NCBI GenBank assembly: GCA_023334545.1
Contig: JAADVB010000020.1
Span: 1 to 64,000 of the forward strand
Origin: Salisapilia sapeloensis
Lineage: Eukaryota; Oomycota; Peronosporomycetes; Peronosporales; Salisapiliaceae
DNA: 64,000 bases
Direction of reading: 5' to 3'
A program made the position numbers and the translations under genes. The notes below the pieces were generated by a model. That model saw nothing but the letters and a program-made list of their open reading frames with translations. It had not been told where the DNA came from and made no database searches. Shown here one piece after another: positions 46,123-57,097 of the stretch (positions are counted from its first letter, which is position 1; each line of letters opens with the position of its first letter).

Positions 46123-48008
46123 CTATTTCTCGTTCTTCTTTTCATCCAGTAGTGTCTGCATGATCGTATTAGCTTTCTCCGGGTGCACACGTCCGCCAGA
46201 GTTTTTCATCACTTGTCCGATGAAGAAACCAAATAGCTTCGTCTTGCCATTCACGTATGCGTCCAAGTTCTTCTTCGTTTTCTACACCACGCCCATCATA
46301 CTTAGCCAACGATTATACAGTTTGAATGTTCACAAAACATACCGGATCACCTAGAACGTCAAGACAGAGCTGACGAATCGCATCTTCGTCACCAATCTGT
46401 TGCCAGTTCTTCTCCGCTACGATCTCACTTGCCGATCGACGCGCTGACGATGTCGAGTCCATGTTCTCATACACCATGATTTCCAACACCGACTTCGCAA
46501 TTTTTCCCGAAATCTTCTCTTCCACTACCAAGTCCAGCAGCTCACCAAGCTCTTGAGCAGACACAGGGCTAGACAAGACGTCCGCATTGATCGCCTTCAA
46601 GTGACTGAACAGGTCATTTAACACCCAATTGGCAACCATTTTCGTCGGTCGAGACGGCACAGATGCCACTTGCTCAAAGTACTGTGCTGCTCCTGCTTCA
46701 TTCACAAGCACAGAGCTCTCGTATGCAGTCAGATCATACATCTGGCACAGTCGCTCTTTCAGCTCCGACGGAAGCTCTGGAAGACCTGCACCTAGTTCCT
46801 GAATGACTTGTTCATCCAGCACTAATGGTAGTAGATCCGGCTCTGGGAAGAATCGGTAGTCCTTAGCTCCTTCCTTCGAACGCATCCGACGCTGCATGCA
46901 CATGATCAGTCGTGTTTCATCTGAAATTTGATACAACTAACGCACCGTTTCGCCTGAGACAGCGTCAAAGGATCTGGTTTCGCGCTCAATTTGTTCTTTC
47001 CCGGCCTCTGTCATCTCGATCTGTCGTCGAGCTTCAAACTCAGCAGCCTTCATCATGTTCCGAATGCTATTCATATTCTTGATCTCCACTCGCTCGCCAA
47101 ACGCATCACTTGCATCATCTAATGCCTCTCGAACGCTTACATTTAAATCACAACGCATTGATCCTTCTTCCATGTTGCCATCGCATACGCCGAGGTGGCG
47201 TAGCAAGTGCTGCAGTTGTCGCATCACCTGCGCTGCTTCGGCTGGACTACGCAAGTCTGGCTCCATCACGATCTCCATCAACGCCGTGCCAGCACGATTT
47301 AAGTCCACGACCGTGCTACCTTCCTCTAAGTCGTGAATGTTCTTGCCTGAATCCTGTTCAATCTGAACACGCGCTACTCGTACCGATCGAGGAATCATAG
47401 ACTATAAACCACAGACGTCATCGCCACTATGAACGAGCTGAATCAATTGTTTGCAAGACATTCAATACCTTATCAGAGCTAGCTGCAGCCTCCTTCTGCT
47501 GCTCCTTCCATTTTCGTAGCGCCTCATTCTTCTCTTTCCTAGACTTGTACTTAGACGCATCAAAGGACTTGCTGATCCTTTCACTGTCTTCTGCTTCATT
47601 CACAATATCCGTAGCTGGCAAGTCGAAATGCAGCACACCATTAGTGGCGACAGGAGCTCGCTGCTGTGTGAGTTGATAGCCTAATGGCAAGTCCGAATAA
47701 AAGTAGTGCTTGCGTTCGAACACAGAGCGTGGATGGACTTCCGCTCCAATTGCCAAACTCGTGCGAACGGCTTGGTGGACACACTCGCGATTGATGACAG
47801 GAAGCGTGCCTGGAAGTGCTGCGTCAAAGAACGATACGTGATGGTTGGGCAATGGCACACCCGTCTGGTCGATCATACCAGTGGAAGATGCACTCATGAG
47901 CTTGGAGGACGATAGCACCTGAGCATGTACTTCCAAACCGATGCAAACTTCCCACAACTTCCCACTCTGACTACGCAATAGCTGCTTCACACCCGCTGAT
48001 GCCACCAT
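46123..48008 (-). CDS. GATB: Aspartyl/glutamyl-tRNA amidotransferase subunit B, mitochondrial
   Basis: Four exons join in frame. The N-terminal exon holds CIGLEVHAQVLSSSKLMS, LPGTLPVIN and FERKHYFYSDLPLGYQLTQQ, which are GatB signatures. The second exon has VDLNRAGTALMEIV and the third continues with KDYRFFPEPDLLPL. The C-terminal YqeY-like helical region ends in LFGFFIGQVMKNSGG followed by RVHPEKANTIM. GatB works with GatA and GatC to convert Glu-tRNA(Gln) to Gln-tRNA(Gln) in organelles. The N-terminus is short for a mitochondrial presequence but contains basic residues. A charged insert (SRKEKNEALRKWKEQQKE) sits before the first intron. The exact donor of that intron is uncertain between two nearby sites. 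Confidence 0.9.
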
Positions 48009-48131
48009 CGTTCCTACCCTGCCACTCGTATGACGCGTTCGGTCTGGTCCGATATGTTTGCTTCAGTCCTTCTATCAACTGCATCTACATTTATGAGATT
48101 TGGAAGATCGAGAGATACTCCATTTGGCATC

Positions 48132-49149
48132 ATGCGCGTCTTACTGATGCTGGCGATGGCAGCCTCCTGTCTCTGTATTGCAGCGCAGGAGGATGGTACG
48201 AAAGAGCCTGCACACTGTATGCGATGGCGAGCAACTTCCAAGTGCGATCCACATGGCGTGCGTGAACCTCGGAAGGATGCATCGTGCTCCCAAACCATTG
48301 CGTCCGGACAAGCTGGCTATTGCGAATGTGAACATCGACGCCGCGTTCGCGAAGTTTCATGCGATCACCATCCTTTTACATGTCAAGAAGCTTGTATGGA
48401 GGATGCATCCGCTGATCTTAGCTGTATATCATTGTTTATATCGTCGTAGTAGAGGTGATTAGCTAAATAGCACATGATAGACCCAGTCGGCTTTGAGTAC
48501 GTGACGTGTGGCAGCTCTATCAAGCTCGTGCATGAAAACACCAGATTCCGGCTACACTCACATGACATTGCGTACGGCACCGGGAGCGGTCAGCAGTCTA
48601 TCACTGCTCATGGCTCTCGAGATGACCCGAACAGCTTCTGGGTCATTAAAGAAGGACACAACCAAGACGCATGCAACCTCGGTACGTACCTTACACCTCT
48701 CTACTTCTACGAATCACCCCTCATCGCTTTTAATAGGATCACCCATCCAGTGCGGTGCCGTTGTCCGTTTAGAGCACGTCGGTACGCGTCGCAATCTCCA
48801 CACGCACGGTTTCCCAGCTCCGCTCTCTCGGAAGAATCAGGAGATTAGTGGCTTTGGAGCTGCAGGTGATGGTGACAGAATGGACGACTGGGTTGTCGAA
48901 TGCGAAGAAGCCAAGCAATGCACAGCTGTGGACCAATGTGAAGACGATGACATGTGGAAACGAGGTGAACTAGTCCGTCTGCGTAGCAAAGCGACGAACA
49001 AGTACATGAGCACTAGTCCGTTGGCTCGTTTCGATGACTCGAACTGCCCACGCTGTCCCATCAACGGTCAGCAAGAAGTGAGTGCCATATCCGAGGCGTC
49101 GGACAACACGTTCTGGTTCGCCGACGAAGGCATCTACATCACGATTTAA
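48132..49149 (+). CDS. SDF2: SDF2-like MIR-domain ER protein with N-terminal cysteine-rich module
   Basis: Three exons read in frame. A signal peptide (MRVLLMLAMAASCLCIAA) starts at 48132, which is preferred over an upstream in-frame ATG at 48030. A Cys-rich module follows, with SGQAGYCECEHRRRV and HPFTCQEAC. The MIR domain begins with YVTCGSSIKLVHENTRFRLH, SHDIAYGTGSGQQS and FWVIKEG. It continues with IQCGAVVRLEHVGTRRNLHT and DDWVVEC. SDF2 proteins act in ER quality control with Hsp40/Hsp70 partners. Typical SDF2 lacks the Cys-rich module, so the architecture is unusual. Many Cys pairs suggest disulfides. There is no obvious ER-retention tail; the protein ends GIYITI. The gene is divergent from GatB, with about 120 bases between starts. 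Confidence 0.82.
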
Positions 49150-49193
49150 AGCATCAATTCGAAATGGCATCAAAACAGTCTTTCTGTCCATTC

Positions 49194-50562
49194 TCATTCT
49201 ATCTCAAATCCATCTTCATCCATGCTAAATATCGACTCGGCAATGTACTTGCGGAATGCTGACGGTAGACCTCCATCATACGTATCTAGCAAGAAAAGCG
49301 CGTCTCTCAACTCTTTCTTCTCCTTCTTTAATATCTGGACAAAGCTACATGCAACGTCTTGACTAGATGCGTTAGCACAGCACTGGAGCAGATTATGGCC
49401 TTGGAATGCAGCTTCCAGTCGAGACGCGAGGTGCTCAAAGTATCCTTGCGCACCTTCTTCAAACCACCGAAGAGACTTTGTCTCTAATCGGAGTATTTCT
49501 ACTAATAAAGAACGCATTTCACACTTGCCCCTGATACGATGCAAATCATTAACGACGGCTCGTCGAAGGTTCTGTGCTTTGGAGGTAGAAGACAAAAGGT
49601 GGCTATTAGGAAAACTACCGGTGAGATCTTGACACTCTTCCAACTCCGCCTCTTTCTTTCGACGCAATTTATCCGCTTCTTCTTGCCGCGTCGCCTCTGA
49701 AGCAATGGATGCTTGTGCGATATCTCGATTAAACCGTTGCTCAACAAGTTGTGTCGCGATGTATTCGACACAAAGCTCTGGATTCGAGTCGCCGCAAGCA
49801 TTTACACTGGCCAAGACGTCGGGTTCTTCATACCCGGCTTCGAGTAGTAGTGCGACGGTGTGGCTCCGTCGAGACCTCTTTGACGGCCGATGATGTTTCT
49901 CTCTATCTATGGTATGACTCCTGTGAGCAGAGATCCCTGATTCGGTACTTGGTCTGCTTGCTCTTGCTTGTATGCTATCATATGCTGTCGAACTTTTTTC
50001 AGTATCCGACTCAGCATCAGAGTCGAGAAGGATGGGATTCGTTACTTTATTACCTACCTCCCGATACACATCTTTAAGGAGGAAGGGTGCTTGAGCTGTT
50101 TCTATCTGTTGACTATGCTGTGCATCTGTTAGCTTGACTTCATGCGTCGAATCGAAGACCACGGTCGCCTATGGATAAATGAGAATTCTAGTCTAGCATA
50201 TTGGTCGCAACGTATATGCACCTGACGTTTACTATTAAATTTCGCTATTGCATCTTTTGCAGATAAGCCATGTATGGACTCTCCATCCACAGAATGCAAT
50301 AACCAACCTGATGGTGAGACTAAGTAGATGAAATTGGCAAGTAATGAAGGTTATGTGTACCTTTCTGTATGCCAGCGCGTTTTCCGGCACCGAATGGATG
50401 GACATATACGACAATTGGGTACTGACAGTCTACATCGATTGCATTAAGCAGATCTAAATGCACTTCTGGTAGTAGTGCCCGTCTTTCGCGATACATGACA
50501 CCAAACTTGGACTCCGTCCCTTGTTTCGCTAACACCAGCTCTTTTATCTTCGTCCCATCCAT
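49194..50562 (-). CDS. PDZ-like plus UBA-like domain protein, unknown function
   Basis: Three exons give about 430 residues. The N-terminal 110 residues form a PDZ-like domain: VYVHPFGAGKRAGIQKGWLL, then HSVDGESIHGLSAKDAI. A basic Ser-rich linker follows. A UBA-like three-helix segment then reads LLLEAGYEEPDVLASVNACG plus CVEYIATQLVEQ. A coiled coil (EEADKLRRKKEAELEECQD) and a helical C-terminal domain complete the protein. UBA-like domains often bind ubiquitin, and PDZ-like domains bind C-terminal peptides. An adaptor in protein turnover is possible but not shown. The first ATG in the first exon is 50562; an upstream exon cannot be excluded. Confidence 0.68.
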
Positions 50563-51228
50563 CCTATAGGGCACATTGAAGCATGAGTGTTATCATATGC
50601 AGGAGATAGTAAGTCATAATTACCTCATCCGAGTGTATGAACTACGACTACGCGCTCTTGGCCGTGTTCGCTATCTTGTTCCTAACATGATTTCGAACGG
50701 TAGCATGCAACATGAAAAAGACAAGGATATGCAGGAATAATATTCAACATTTTGGTCCTTTCGATAATTAAAGCCAAGAGCAAGGCTTACAAGCTTCTTG
50801 GACTTAAATGCACTCAATGGGCAATCCCCACAGCGACCACAGCGCTGGTGTCTAGCTTTTGGTACTTCAACAATACGTACCATCATCGTACCGAATCGCT
50901 TCATCCCATTCTAAACTTCCCAAACCCACCACATCAAACCCACTATCCTTCAGCTAAAGCCAATGCTATTCTAAATGTCTACTACTTCATCTATACACTC
51001 CATATATCGCGTTGACAGTACCTCGAGTCAAGATACGAACCACGCGACCTTCCTGTATCCACACCCCGTTAAAAAGTTGCATTTCCAATCACCAATCACA
51101 ATATCCACAGTGTTCCATTTTGATAATCGCATTTCTCCCATCTGCGCTCTTTAATTGGAGGACAGCCCAAACATCGGTGGACGTGCTACTCGAGCAGAAG
51201 CACTAGCCACCTCGCTCTTCTCTACATC
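50563..51228. other. Intergenic, divergent promoter region
   Basis: The region lies between the start codons of the PDZ/UBA-like gene (minus) and the XRN2-like gene (plus). A minus frame at 50671-50904 has several Cys residues but no recognisable domain, and no exon join is evident. I see no RNA gene or repeat. Confidence 0.5.
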
Positions 51229-54174
51229 ATGGGGGTGCCAGCGTTTTATCGATGGGTCTTGGAAAAGTACCCAAAATGTGTCGTCGACTGTACGGAAGAA
51301 CCGGCCGTCGTGCTCGAAGGTGAGCGCCACCACGAACTCGTGGACGTCACGGCGCCCAACCCGAATGGCTTCGAGGTGGACAACTTGTACATCGATATGA
51401 ACGGTCTTATCCACCCGTGCTCCCATCCGGAGAATGGCGAGCCGCCAAAGACAGAGGAAGAGATGTATCGTCGCGTCATGGCGTATGTCGACCGCCTCGT
51501 GGCCGCCGTACGACCGCGCCGACTGCTCTACATGGCCATTGACGGTGTCGCACCTCGCGCGAAAATGAATCAACAGCGGTCTCGTCGATTCCGATCTGCA
51601 CAGGAAGCTGAGCAACGTGCTGAAGTCGAGAAAGAAGCGTTGGAGTACATGCAGTCGCTAGGTCACAAACTACCGGAGAAGGACCACAAGGCATGGGACT
51701 CGAACGTCATTACGCCCGGCACGAAATTCATGTCGAAACTCGCCAAGCACCTTCGATTCTATATTCGCGACCGAGTGAACAACAACCCGGCGTGGAAGCA
51801 GTTCAAAGTCCTCTTTTCAGATGCAGGAGTCCCAGGCGAAGGTGAGCACAAGCTCATGCAGTACATCCGTGTCCAGCGTTCTCAACCAGGGTACGATCCA
51901 AACCAGCATCATGTTCTCCACGGTCTAGACGCTGACCTGATCATGCTTGGTCTCGCGACACACGAAGTCAAGTTTAGTATTTTACGTGAAGAAGTGCTTT
52001 TCGGGAAACAAAAGTACGAACGAGAGCGTCAGAAGACGATGTTAGACGCCAACGGTGTGCCAGGACAAGTGGGTGATAAGCGAAAGAGAGGAGAGTTTGG
52101 TGAACATGATGCCGACGCCATCGCCTCGGATCAAAAACCACTACAGTATCTGCACATCGCGACGTTACGAGAGTACTTGCAAGTCGAGTTCGAGCCTCTC
52201 CAGAGTGCCGTTCCATTTCCGTTTGACTTTGAGCGTGTCGTCGATGACTTTGTCTTTCTCTGCTTCTTCGTTGGCAACGATTTCTTGCCTCACTTGCCTT
52301 CTCTCGACATCCGTGACGGGGCATTAGACTTCCTCATCCTCATCTACGCCCGTCTCCTCCCATCTCTCGGTGGGTACTTGACCGACGCAGGGGACGTCGA
52401 CCTCTCTCGTGTAGACGTCATTCTGGCCGAAGTTGGTACCGTCGAAGACATCATCTTCCAGCGCCGAGCCGTCAAGCAAGCAGAGAACGAACGCCGTCGC
52501 AAGTCTCGTATTTCGAATGAAAAGAAGGATCAGATAGCTGCAGACTCTGCCAAGAAGGATGCTGTCAAGGTCGTCAAGAAGCAGCGTGTGGATGGCGACG
52601 TCATTGACGCAGACGCCAAGTACGGTGGCATGACCGTTGATGAAGCTGTCAAGGCTCGTGTGAAAGAAAGCGTTGATAAGCAATTAGAAAAGCATCGAGA
52701 AGAAGTACAGGACGTTGTGCGTCTGGGTGAGCCAGGATGGAAGACGCGGTACTATAGTGATAAGATGAAAGCGGACGATATTGAGGAAGGTGGAGGTCGA
52801 GAGAAAGTCTTCCAGACATATGTGGAAGGTCTGTGCTGGGTCATGAAGTACTACTACTCTGGTTGTGCCTCATGGACGTGGTACTATCCGTTCCACTACG
52901 CCCCCTTCGCATCCGACTTGCGTAACATTGATCGTTTCGAGATCAAGTTCGACCTTGGACAACCCTTCCGTCCGTTTGAACAGCTCATGGGTGTCTTCCC
53001 TCCGGATAGTCGACATGCCATTCCAGAGCCATACCGTTGGCTCATGACGGACAAGGAGTCTCCTATCCTCGACTTTTACCCAAAGGACATTCCTGTGGAT
53101 CCGAATGGCAAAGCTATGCCGTGGCTATGGGTCGTCCTCTTGCCTTTCATCGATGAAGGGAGACTCTTGGCAGCCATGGAAACAGCTAACACGAAGCTCA
53201 CTCCAACTGAACAAAAGCGCAATGAGCGATACGGGAAAGAGCTCGTCTTCTTCCACGCTAAACTCCCTGTTGCTCCATCTTACCCGGATGAAAAGACATT
53301 AGAAGTACAAGCTGATCCGAGTATCTCCCAGTCCTTCAACGGCACTCTAGTGTACTCCGAATCGGTGTACTTTGCCATCGGTGGTGTCGTTCCGAGTCCA
53401 GAGAAGTCGCAACGATACCTCGTGGATATCCCGAACAACCAGTGCTACAGTTTCCAATATCGTCTCCCACCAACGTATAAGCACGAGTGTAAGATTCTCG
53501 AAGGTGCCGAGTTCCCGGATCCAGTGCTACTAACAGATGGAGACAAGTACATCAAGATTCCGTTCTTTGGTAAGGCGAACATCACGATCGTCGATCTTGC
53601 CGGTCGAGCAGACCATGCGACGAATGTCCAGCATAACTTCCAGTCTCGTGGAAATGGATTGGATCAGCGTGGAAGAGGTCGTGGAAGGGGACGTGGACGC
53701 GGTCGAGGACCTGCCGTGAACAGCAGCACGGGGCACGACCAGTATGATCAGATGCGGAATCCGAACGGACAAGAGTACAACCAGTACTTGACCAACGGAT
53801 ATGGTAATTGGGGGTCCATGGAGCCTCGCAACAAGCGTGGTGGGTTCGGAGGTCGAGGACCACCTCCAGTGCAACATGGAGGACGAGGACCTCCGCCCAT
53901 GCGAGGTCCGCCACCGCCGCCCATGAGGGGGTATAACAGTGGCTATGGAGCTGGTAGAGCTCCAGTGAACCCACCAAGGCCACCTCCCTCTGGCGGTGTG
54001 CTCCCGACGCCTGGAGGTCCTCCGGCACGTCCGAGTCAAGCGCAGAGCGTCGAGGCGCTCAAGGCTGGACTCCGAAACATGCACCAGCAGCGTGGGACGC
54101 TTCGAGGCAATGGTCAGCAAGGTCGAGATGGACGCGATGGGCCTCCGCCCAAGCATAGACGCTTTGATCGCTAG
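51229..54174 (+). CDS. XRN2: 5'-3' exoribonuclease of the XRN2/RAT1 type
   Basis: A single exon encodes 981 residues. The XRN core starts at the N-terminus (MGVPAFYRWVLEKYP) and has the acidic catalytic motifs LYIDMNGLIHPC, FSDAGVPGEGEHKLM, HGLDADLIMLG and FFVGNDFLPHLP. The basic patch MNQQRSRRFRSAQEAE follows the second acidic cluster. The core continues with WVMKYYYSGCASWTWYYPFH and the PYRWLMTD region. The C-terminal 150 residues are RGG/GRG- and Pro-rich, like RAT1/XRN2 tails. Length and tail favour the nuclear XRN2 group over the much longer cytoplasmic XRN1. The role is 5'-3' decay and transcription termination in the nucleus. No intron is needed, unlike most neighbours. Third-position GC is high. 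Confidence 0.93.
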   Translation: MGVPAFYRWVLEKYPKCVVDCTEEPAVVLEGERHHELVDVTAPNPNGFEVDNLYIDMNGLIHPCSHPENGEPPKTEEEMYRRVMAYVDRLVAAVRPRRLLYMAIDGVAPRAKMNQQRSRRFRSAQEAEQRAEVEKEALEYMQSLGHKLPEKDHKAWDSNVITPGTKFMSKLAKHLRFYIRDRVNNNPAWKQFKVLFSDAGVPGEGEHKLMQYIRVQRSQPGYDPNQHHVLHGLDADLIMLGLATHEVKFSILREEVLFGKQKYERERQKTMLDANGVPGQVGDKRKRGEFGEHDADAIASDQKPLQYLHIATLREYLQVEFEPLQSAVPFPFDFERVVDDFVFLCFFVGNDFLPHLPSLDIRDGALDFLILIYARLLPSLGGYLTDAGDVDLSRVDVILAEVGTVEDIIFQRRAVKQAENERRRKSRISNEKKDQIAADSAKKDAVKVVKKQRVDGDVIDADAKYGGMTVDEAVKARVKESVDKQLEKHREEVQDVVRLGEPGWKTRYYSDKMKADDIEEGGGREKVFQTYVEGLCWVMKYYYSGCASWTWYYPFHYAPFASDLRNIDRFEIKFDLGQPFRPFEQLMGVFPPDSRHAIPEPYRWLMTDKESPILDFYPKDIPVDPNGKAMPWLWVVLLPFIDEGRLLAAMETANTKLTPTEQKRNERYGKELVFFHAKLPVAPSYPDEKTLEVQADPSISQSFNGTLVYSESVYFAIGGVVPSPEKSQRYLVDIPNNQCYSFQYRLPPTYKHECKILEGAEFPDPVLLTDGDKYIKIPFFGKANITIVDLAGRADHATNVQHNFQSRGNGLDQRGRGRGRGRGRGRGPAVNSSTGHDQYDQMRNPNGQEYNQYLTNGYGNWGSMEPRNKRGGFGGRGPPPVQHGGRGPPPMRGPPPPPMRGYNSGYGAGRAPVNPPRPPPSGGVLPTPGGPPARPSQAQSVEALKAGLRNMHQQRGTLRGNGQQGRDGRDGPPPKHRRFDR

Positions 54175-54320
54175 GTAGTTTGGATCTAGATACATGTCTG
54201 CTGTTCTAAGTGCTTTACCATGGCAAACGAAGTACATTATCCGGTCTCATTTACACTCATGTCTTAGTTATTCATATTTTGTACCAAAGATGTACCAACG
54301 ACAAGACATTAAGTTTCGAA

Positions 54321-55163
54321 ATGGACGAAGAGGAGCTTGGGGCGATGCCCCCGCTTCCTCGACCTCATGCGCCACCAAAGTCAGTTATATCGTTTTCAAA
54401 TGACTCCAAGGAAGATGGTGTGGAGAATGAAGATGTGGCTGCAGTGCCTGCGCCACATGCACATCCGTTGGCAGGTTTCCAAACCAACGACTCGTCTGCG
54501 GACCTTGGGCTTGTGCCAGGCGGATATCGCTCTCAGCTCTTTGGTAAACGATTGAACCCGGCATTTATAAATAGAGAAAAGGTGGATGCACTTGCTCAGC
54601 AGGAGGAAGTATTTGAAAAAGAGGATGAAAACGAAACAAAGCAAGAAATTATCGAATATGAACATGGAGATGGGGCTCAGGTAGCATCCACTCGTGCTAT
54701 TGCGGCGGAAATGGAGCGAGTCAATCTAGCAGACGTAGCTGTCTCTGACCTCGATGAGGAAGAACGTGAATATGCAGCAACAGAAGCAGCATCAAGGCGT
54801 CCATATCTCCGCTACCAAGAATCCATGTACGAATCGGAGGACGAGAGTGAGAACGAAGCTTTAAACCGAGCTCGACGGCGGAAAGTAGGTAAGCAAGTAG
54901 ATACGGCCTGGTTAGAGCAGCGGCAGGACATGTCCAACCGCCCCACTCCTCCTCTTTTACGAGAAGACGAGCAATATGTACGTGAAAAACTCTATCGAAC
55001 AGACCCTAGAGCATTGCTATCTAAAATCGGAGATGGTGTCAGTCTTCAAAGTCCTGAAGAGTGGAATCGAAAGCAAGAAGACAGCGTGTTCCGTCGACCG
55101 CTACCGATCCTTGTACAAGGTCCAGCGGGTATTCCTGGTAGCCTCTTCTTTGAAAAGAGATGA
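54321..55163 (+). CDS. Acidic conserved-looking protein of unknown function
   Basis: A single exon encodes 280 residues. The frame is open upstream to 54210, but the ATG at 54321 gives a sensible Pro- and acid-rich N-terminus (MDEEELGAMPPLPRPHAPPK). A Gly/Tyr-rich patch PGGYRSQLFGKRLNPAF is followed by acidic helices. A stretch with RYQESMYESEDESENE precedes a basic cluster (RARRRKVGK). No domain is recognised and no signal peptide or membrane span is visible. Its stop is about 70 bases from the tail of the F-box gene on the other strand. Confidence 0.6.
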   Translation: MDEEELGAMPPLPRPHAPPKSVISFSNDSKEDGVENEDVAAVPAPHAHPLAGFQTNDSSADLGLVPGGYRSQLFGKRLNPAFINREKVDALAQQEEVFEKEDENETKQEIIEYEHGDGAQVASTRAIAAEMERVNLADVAVSDLDEEEREYAATEAASRRPYLRYQESMYESEDESENEALNRARRRKVGKQVDTAWLEQRQDMSNRPTPPLLREDEQYVREKLYRTDPRALLSKIGDGVSLQSPEEWNRKQEDSVFRRPLPILVQGPAGIPGSLFFEKR

Positions 55164-55236
55164 AATGAAGCTTGTGCTAGCAAAGTCATCACTTGTTTTA
55201 ATTGTGCAAAATTCGTAAAGGAAATTTCTGCGTCTG

Positions 55237-56337
55237 CTAATAGGACGGCTTGAACATTTCGAGCCGGCGTGCATATCGACGTCGCATCACTCGAATGCCA
55301 ATGACATTCCCAAGGAGCAGGATGACGACCATAATCGCATGGACCTTTTGTGGTACAGGTCGCGGACCTAGTACTACGTAGATGACTGCTCCTACCTGCA
55401 CGGCGGCGACGACAGCGACGGTGTGCAGGACCTTGTCCGAGATGATACCGTAGCTAGGAAATAAGACTGCGACAAGTGTCATGGCGTCCAGCGCGACGAG
55501 AAACTATACATTTAAGGATGAATCGAATGACTTTCGTTGGATACACATCATAATGTACGGTCGTAGGTGTTTTGGACGATAAAGACGCAGATGACTCTTT
55601 CATCTGCTCATCATAGTACGCCCACAGACTAGCTCCACATAGCAGCAGTAGAAATGGTAGGTTGAATTGGCATAAACTCTGCACATGGCGCTAGAAGCAA
55701 TAAAGAGTGAGGATGTGTAGGAGGATGCTGGTAAAGATTCGTACATTCCATTCGCTGATATGAAACACTGCCCGTTCTGCCTCTCGTAGACGTAGCTATA
55801 TTATACGTCAATCAGTCTAGCTTGAAGAAATGCCGGTGGCATCAGTACCTGCAAGGCATTCGTCGGATCCAAGAGATACCGAGCATGCACCTAGTTCCAT
55901 TCCCCCTCTGAATCCCCATCTTGGTCATACAAGAAGAGGTAGGTACCAATTGACGCAGCTGCTGCTTCGCACTCGATTCAGTGATCTGCTCCACTGTGAT
56001 AGCTTCATGTGGACACAACAACCGCGTGAGATTCTGCTGCCGAAAATACTCATACTGCATCTGCCTATCCTTTCCGTTAGCTCCTACGACCACGACGTCC
56101 GTATCGACCATACCACATATTCCCGTCATGCTGCACTGCTAACAATCGTCGACAAGTGGATGTAAAAGCTACGGCGCTCTTGAGATCCAAGAAGCTGACG
56201 ATCCGCTGCCAGTGGCGACGCAAGCGTTTCGAATGGAGCTTTAGGCGCTTCCGACGGTTTTTCTCTCGGCGCTGCGCCATCGTCAGTGCAGATGGAACAT
56301 ACCTGCCTTGCGGTATCAACAGCGGTGTGCTCTCCAT
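55237..56337 (-). CDS. F-box protein with C-terminal transmembrane segments
   Basis: Five exons join in frame. The N-terminus is strongly basic (MAQRREKNRRKRLKLHSKRL). An F-box-like segment follows (RRHWQRIVSFLDLKSAVAFT, then STCRRLLAVQHDGNMW). After a 49-base intron the protein continues with helical sequence (QNLTRLLCPHEAITVEQ). The C-terminal half has about four hydrophobic segments: NLPFLLLLCGASLWAYY, FLVALDAMTLVAVLF, VVAAVQVGAVIYVVLG and IMVVILLLGNVIGI, ending in a basic tail. F-box proteins are substrate receptors of SCF ubiquitin ligases. Membrane-anchored forms are uncommon. The basic residues on each side fit a helical bundle with the F-box in the cytosol. The exon joins were chosen by eye, so the middle exons carry some uncertainty. 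Confidence 0.65.
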
Positions 56338-56452
56338 ATTCTTATTCGGAACGGCGGAAGAGACAAAACGAGCGAATACGAAAAAAAATCTTTACGTATG
56401 CAAACAAATCAAAAACCGATATCAAGTATATTCTAGCTATCCAGAAGCTCCA

Positions 56453-57097
56453 TTAGGTCGATTTTTCAGCAGCATAGCCTGGGAACGTGTAGTCAATGCC
56501 CAAAGCCTTTAATGCCTGTCGCTTCTCCTCCTCTCGCTTTACCAATTTTCGGTTACGTCTAGCAATTTGCTCCGGTGTCTTGCTGCTGTTCACTTCCTTG
56601 CGAGCGATGGCAGCACCAGGACGTGCTCCGAATCGCTTGTTCGCGCCAACGAACATGGTTGGGTGGATGGCATCCGACGGTAGGAGGTGGCACACGAGCG
56701 TGTGATCGAATAGTCGGTAGTTGTGCATCGTCTTGGCTACGACGGCAGCGACATCCGGCTCTTCAAATTCGATGAAAGCATAGTGTTTCGACTTGCCAGT
56801 GCGCTTATTACGCGAGAGACGGAGGCGAGAGACGACGCCGAACTGCGAGAAAAAGCCCTGCATCTGCTCCTCATAGAAACCATGAGGCACTCGTCCGAGG
56901 TAGATAACACGAGATTGCTCTGGCTTTTTCTCCTTGCTTGCATTCTTGTTCTTCTTACGCTTCTTGGTGGCCACGGGCGCCAAGTCGACAAAGTCGGCCT
57001 TGCCATCCAACGTCGTGGGCTGCGTTTCCTCATCACTCTCAGAATCCCATTCGGCTCCTTGCAATTTCTCTAGTTGTGCTGCGATTTTCTTGTCCAT
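56453..57097 (-). CDS. NIFK: NIFK/NOP15-like RRM protein
   Basis: A single exon encodes 214 residues. The RRM at about residues 63-140 shows RNP2 (VIYLGRVP) and RNP1 (KSKHYAFIEF), with HGFYEEQMQGFFSQFG between. The region after it (MHNYRLFDHTLVCHLLPSD and HPTMFVGANKRF) matches the NIFK/Nop15 family, which acts in 60S ribosome assembly in the nucleolus. The N-terminus is acidic then Lys-rich, typical of nucleolar proteins. The start at 57097 is the first ATG of an uninterrupted frame. Confidence 0.9.
   Translation of the reverse strand: MDKKIAAQLEKLQGAEWDSESDEETQPTTLDGKADFVDLAPVATKKRKKNKNASKEKKPEQSRVIYLGRVPHGFYEEQMQGFFSQFGVVSRLRLSRNKRTGKSKHYAFIEFEEPDVAAVVAKTMHNYRLFDHTLVCHLLPSDAIHPTMFVGANKRFGARPGAAIARKEVNSSKTPEQIARRNRKLVKREEEKRQALKALGIDYTFPGYAAEKST

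Noticed and set aside
50671-50904. Cys-containing minus-strand frame upstream of the XRN2-like gene
   Set aside because: No conserved motif or exon join is visible, and it falls in a divergent promoter region.
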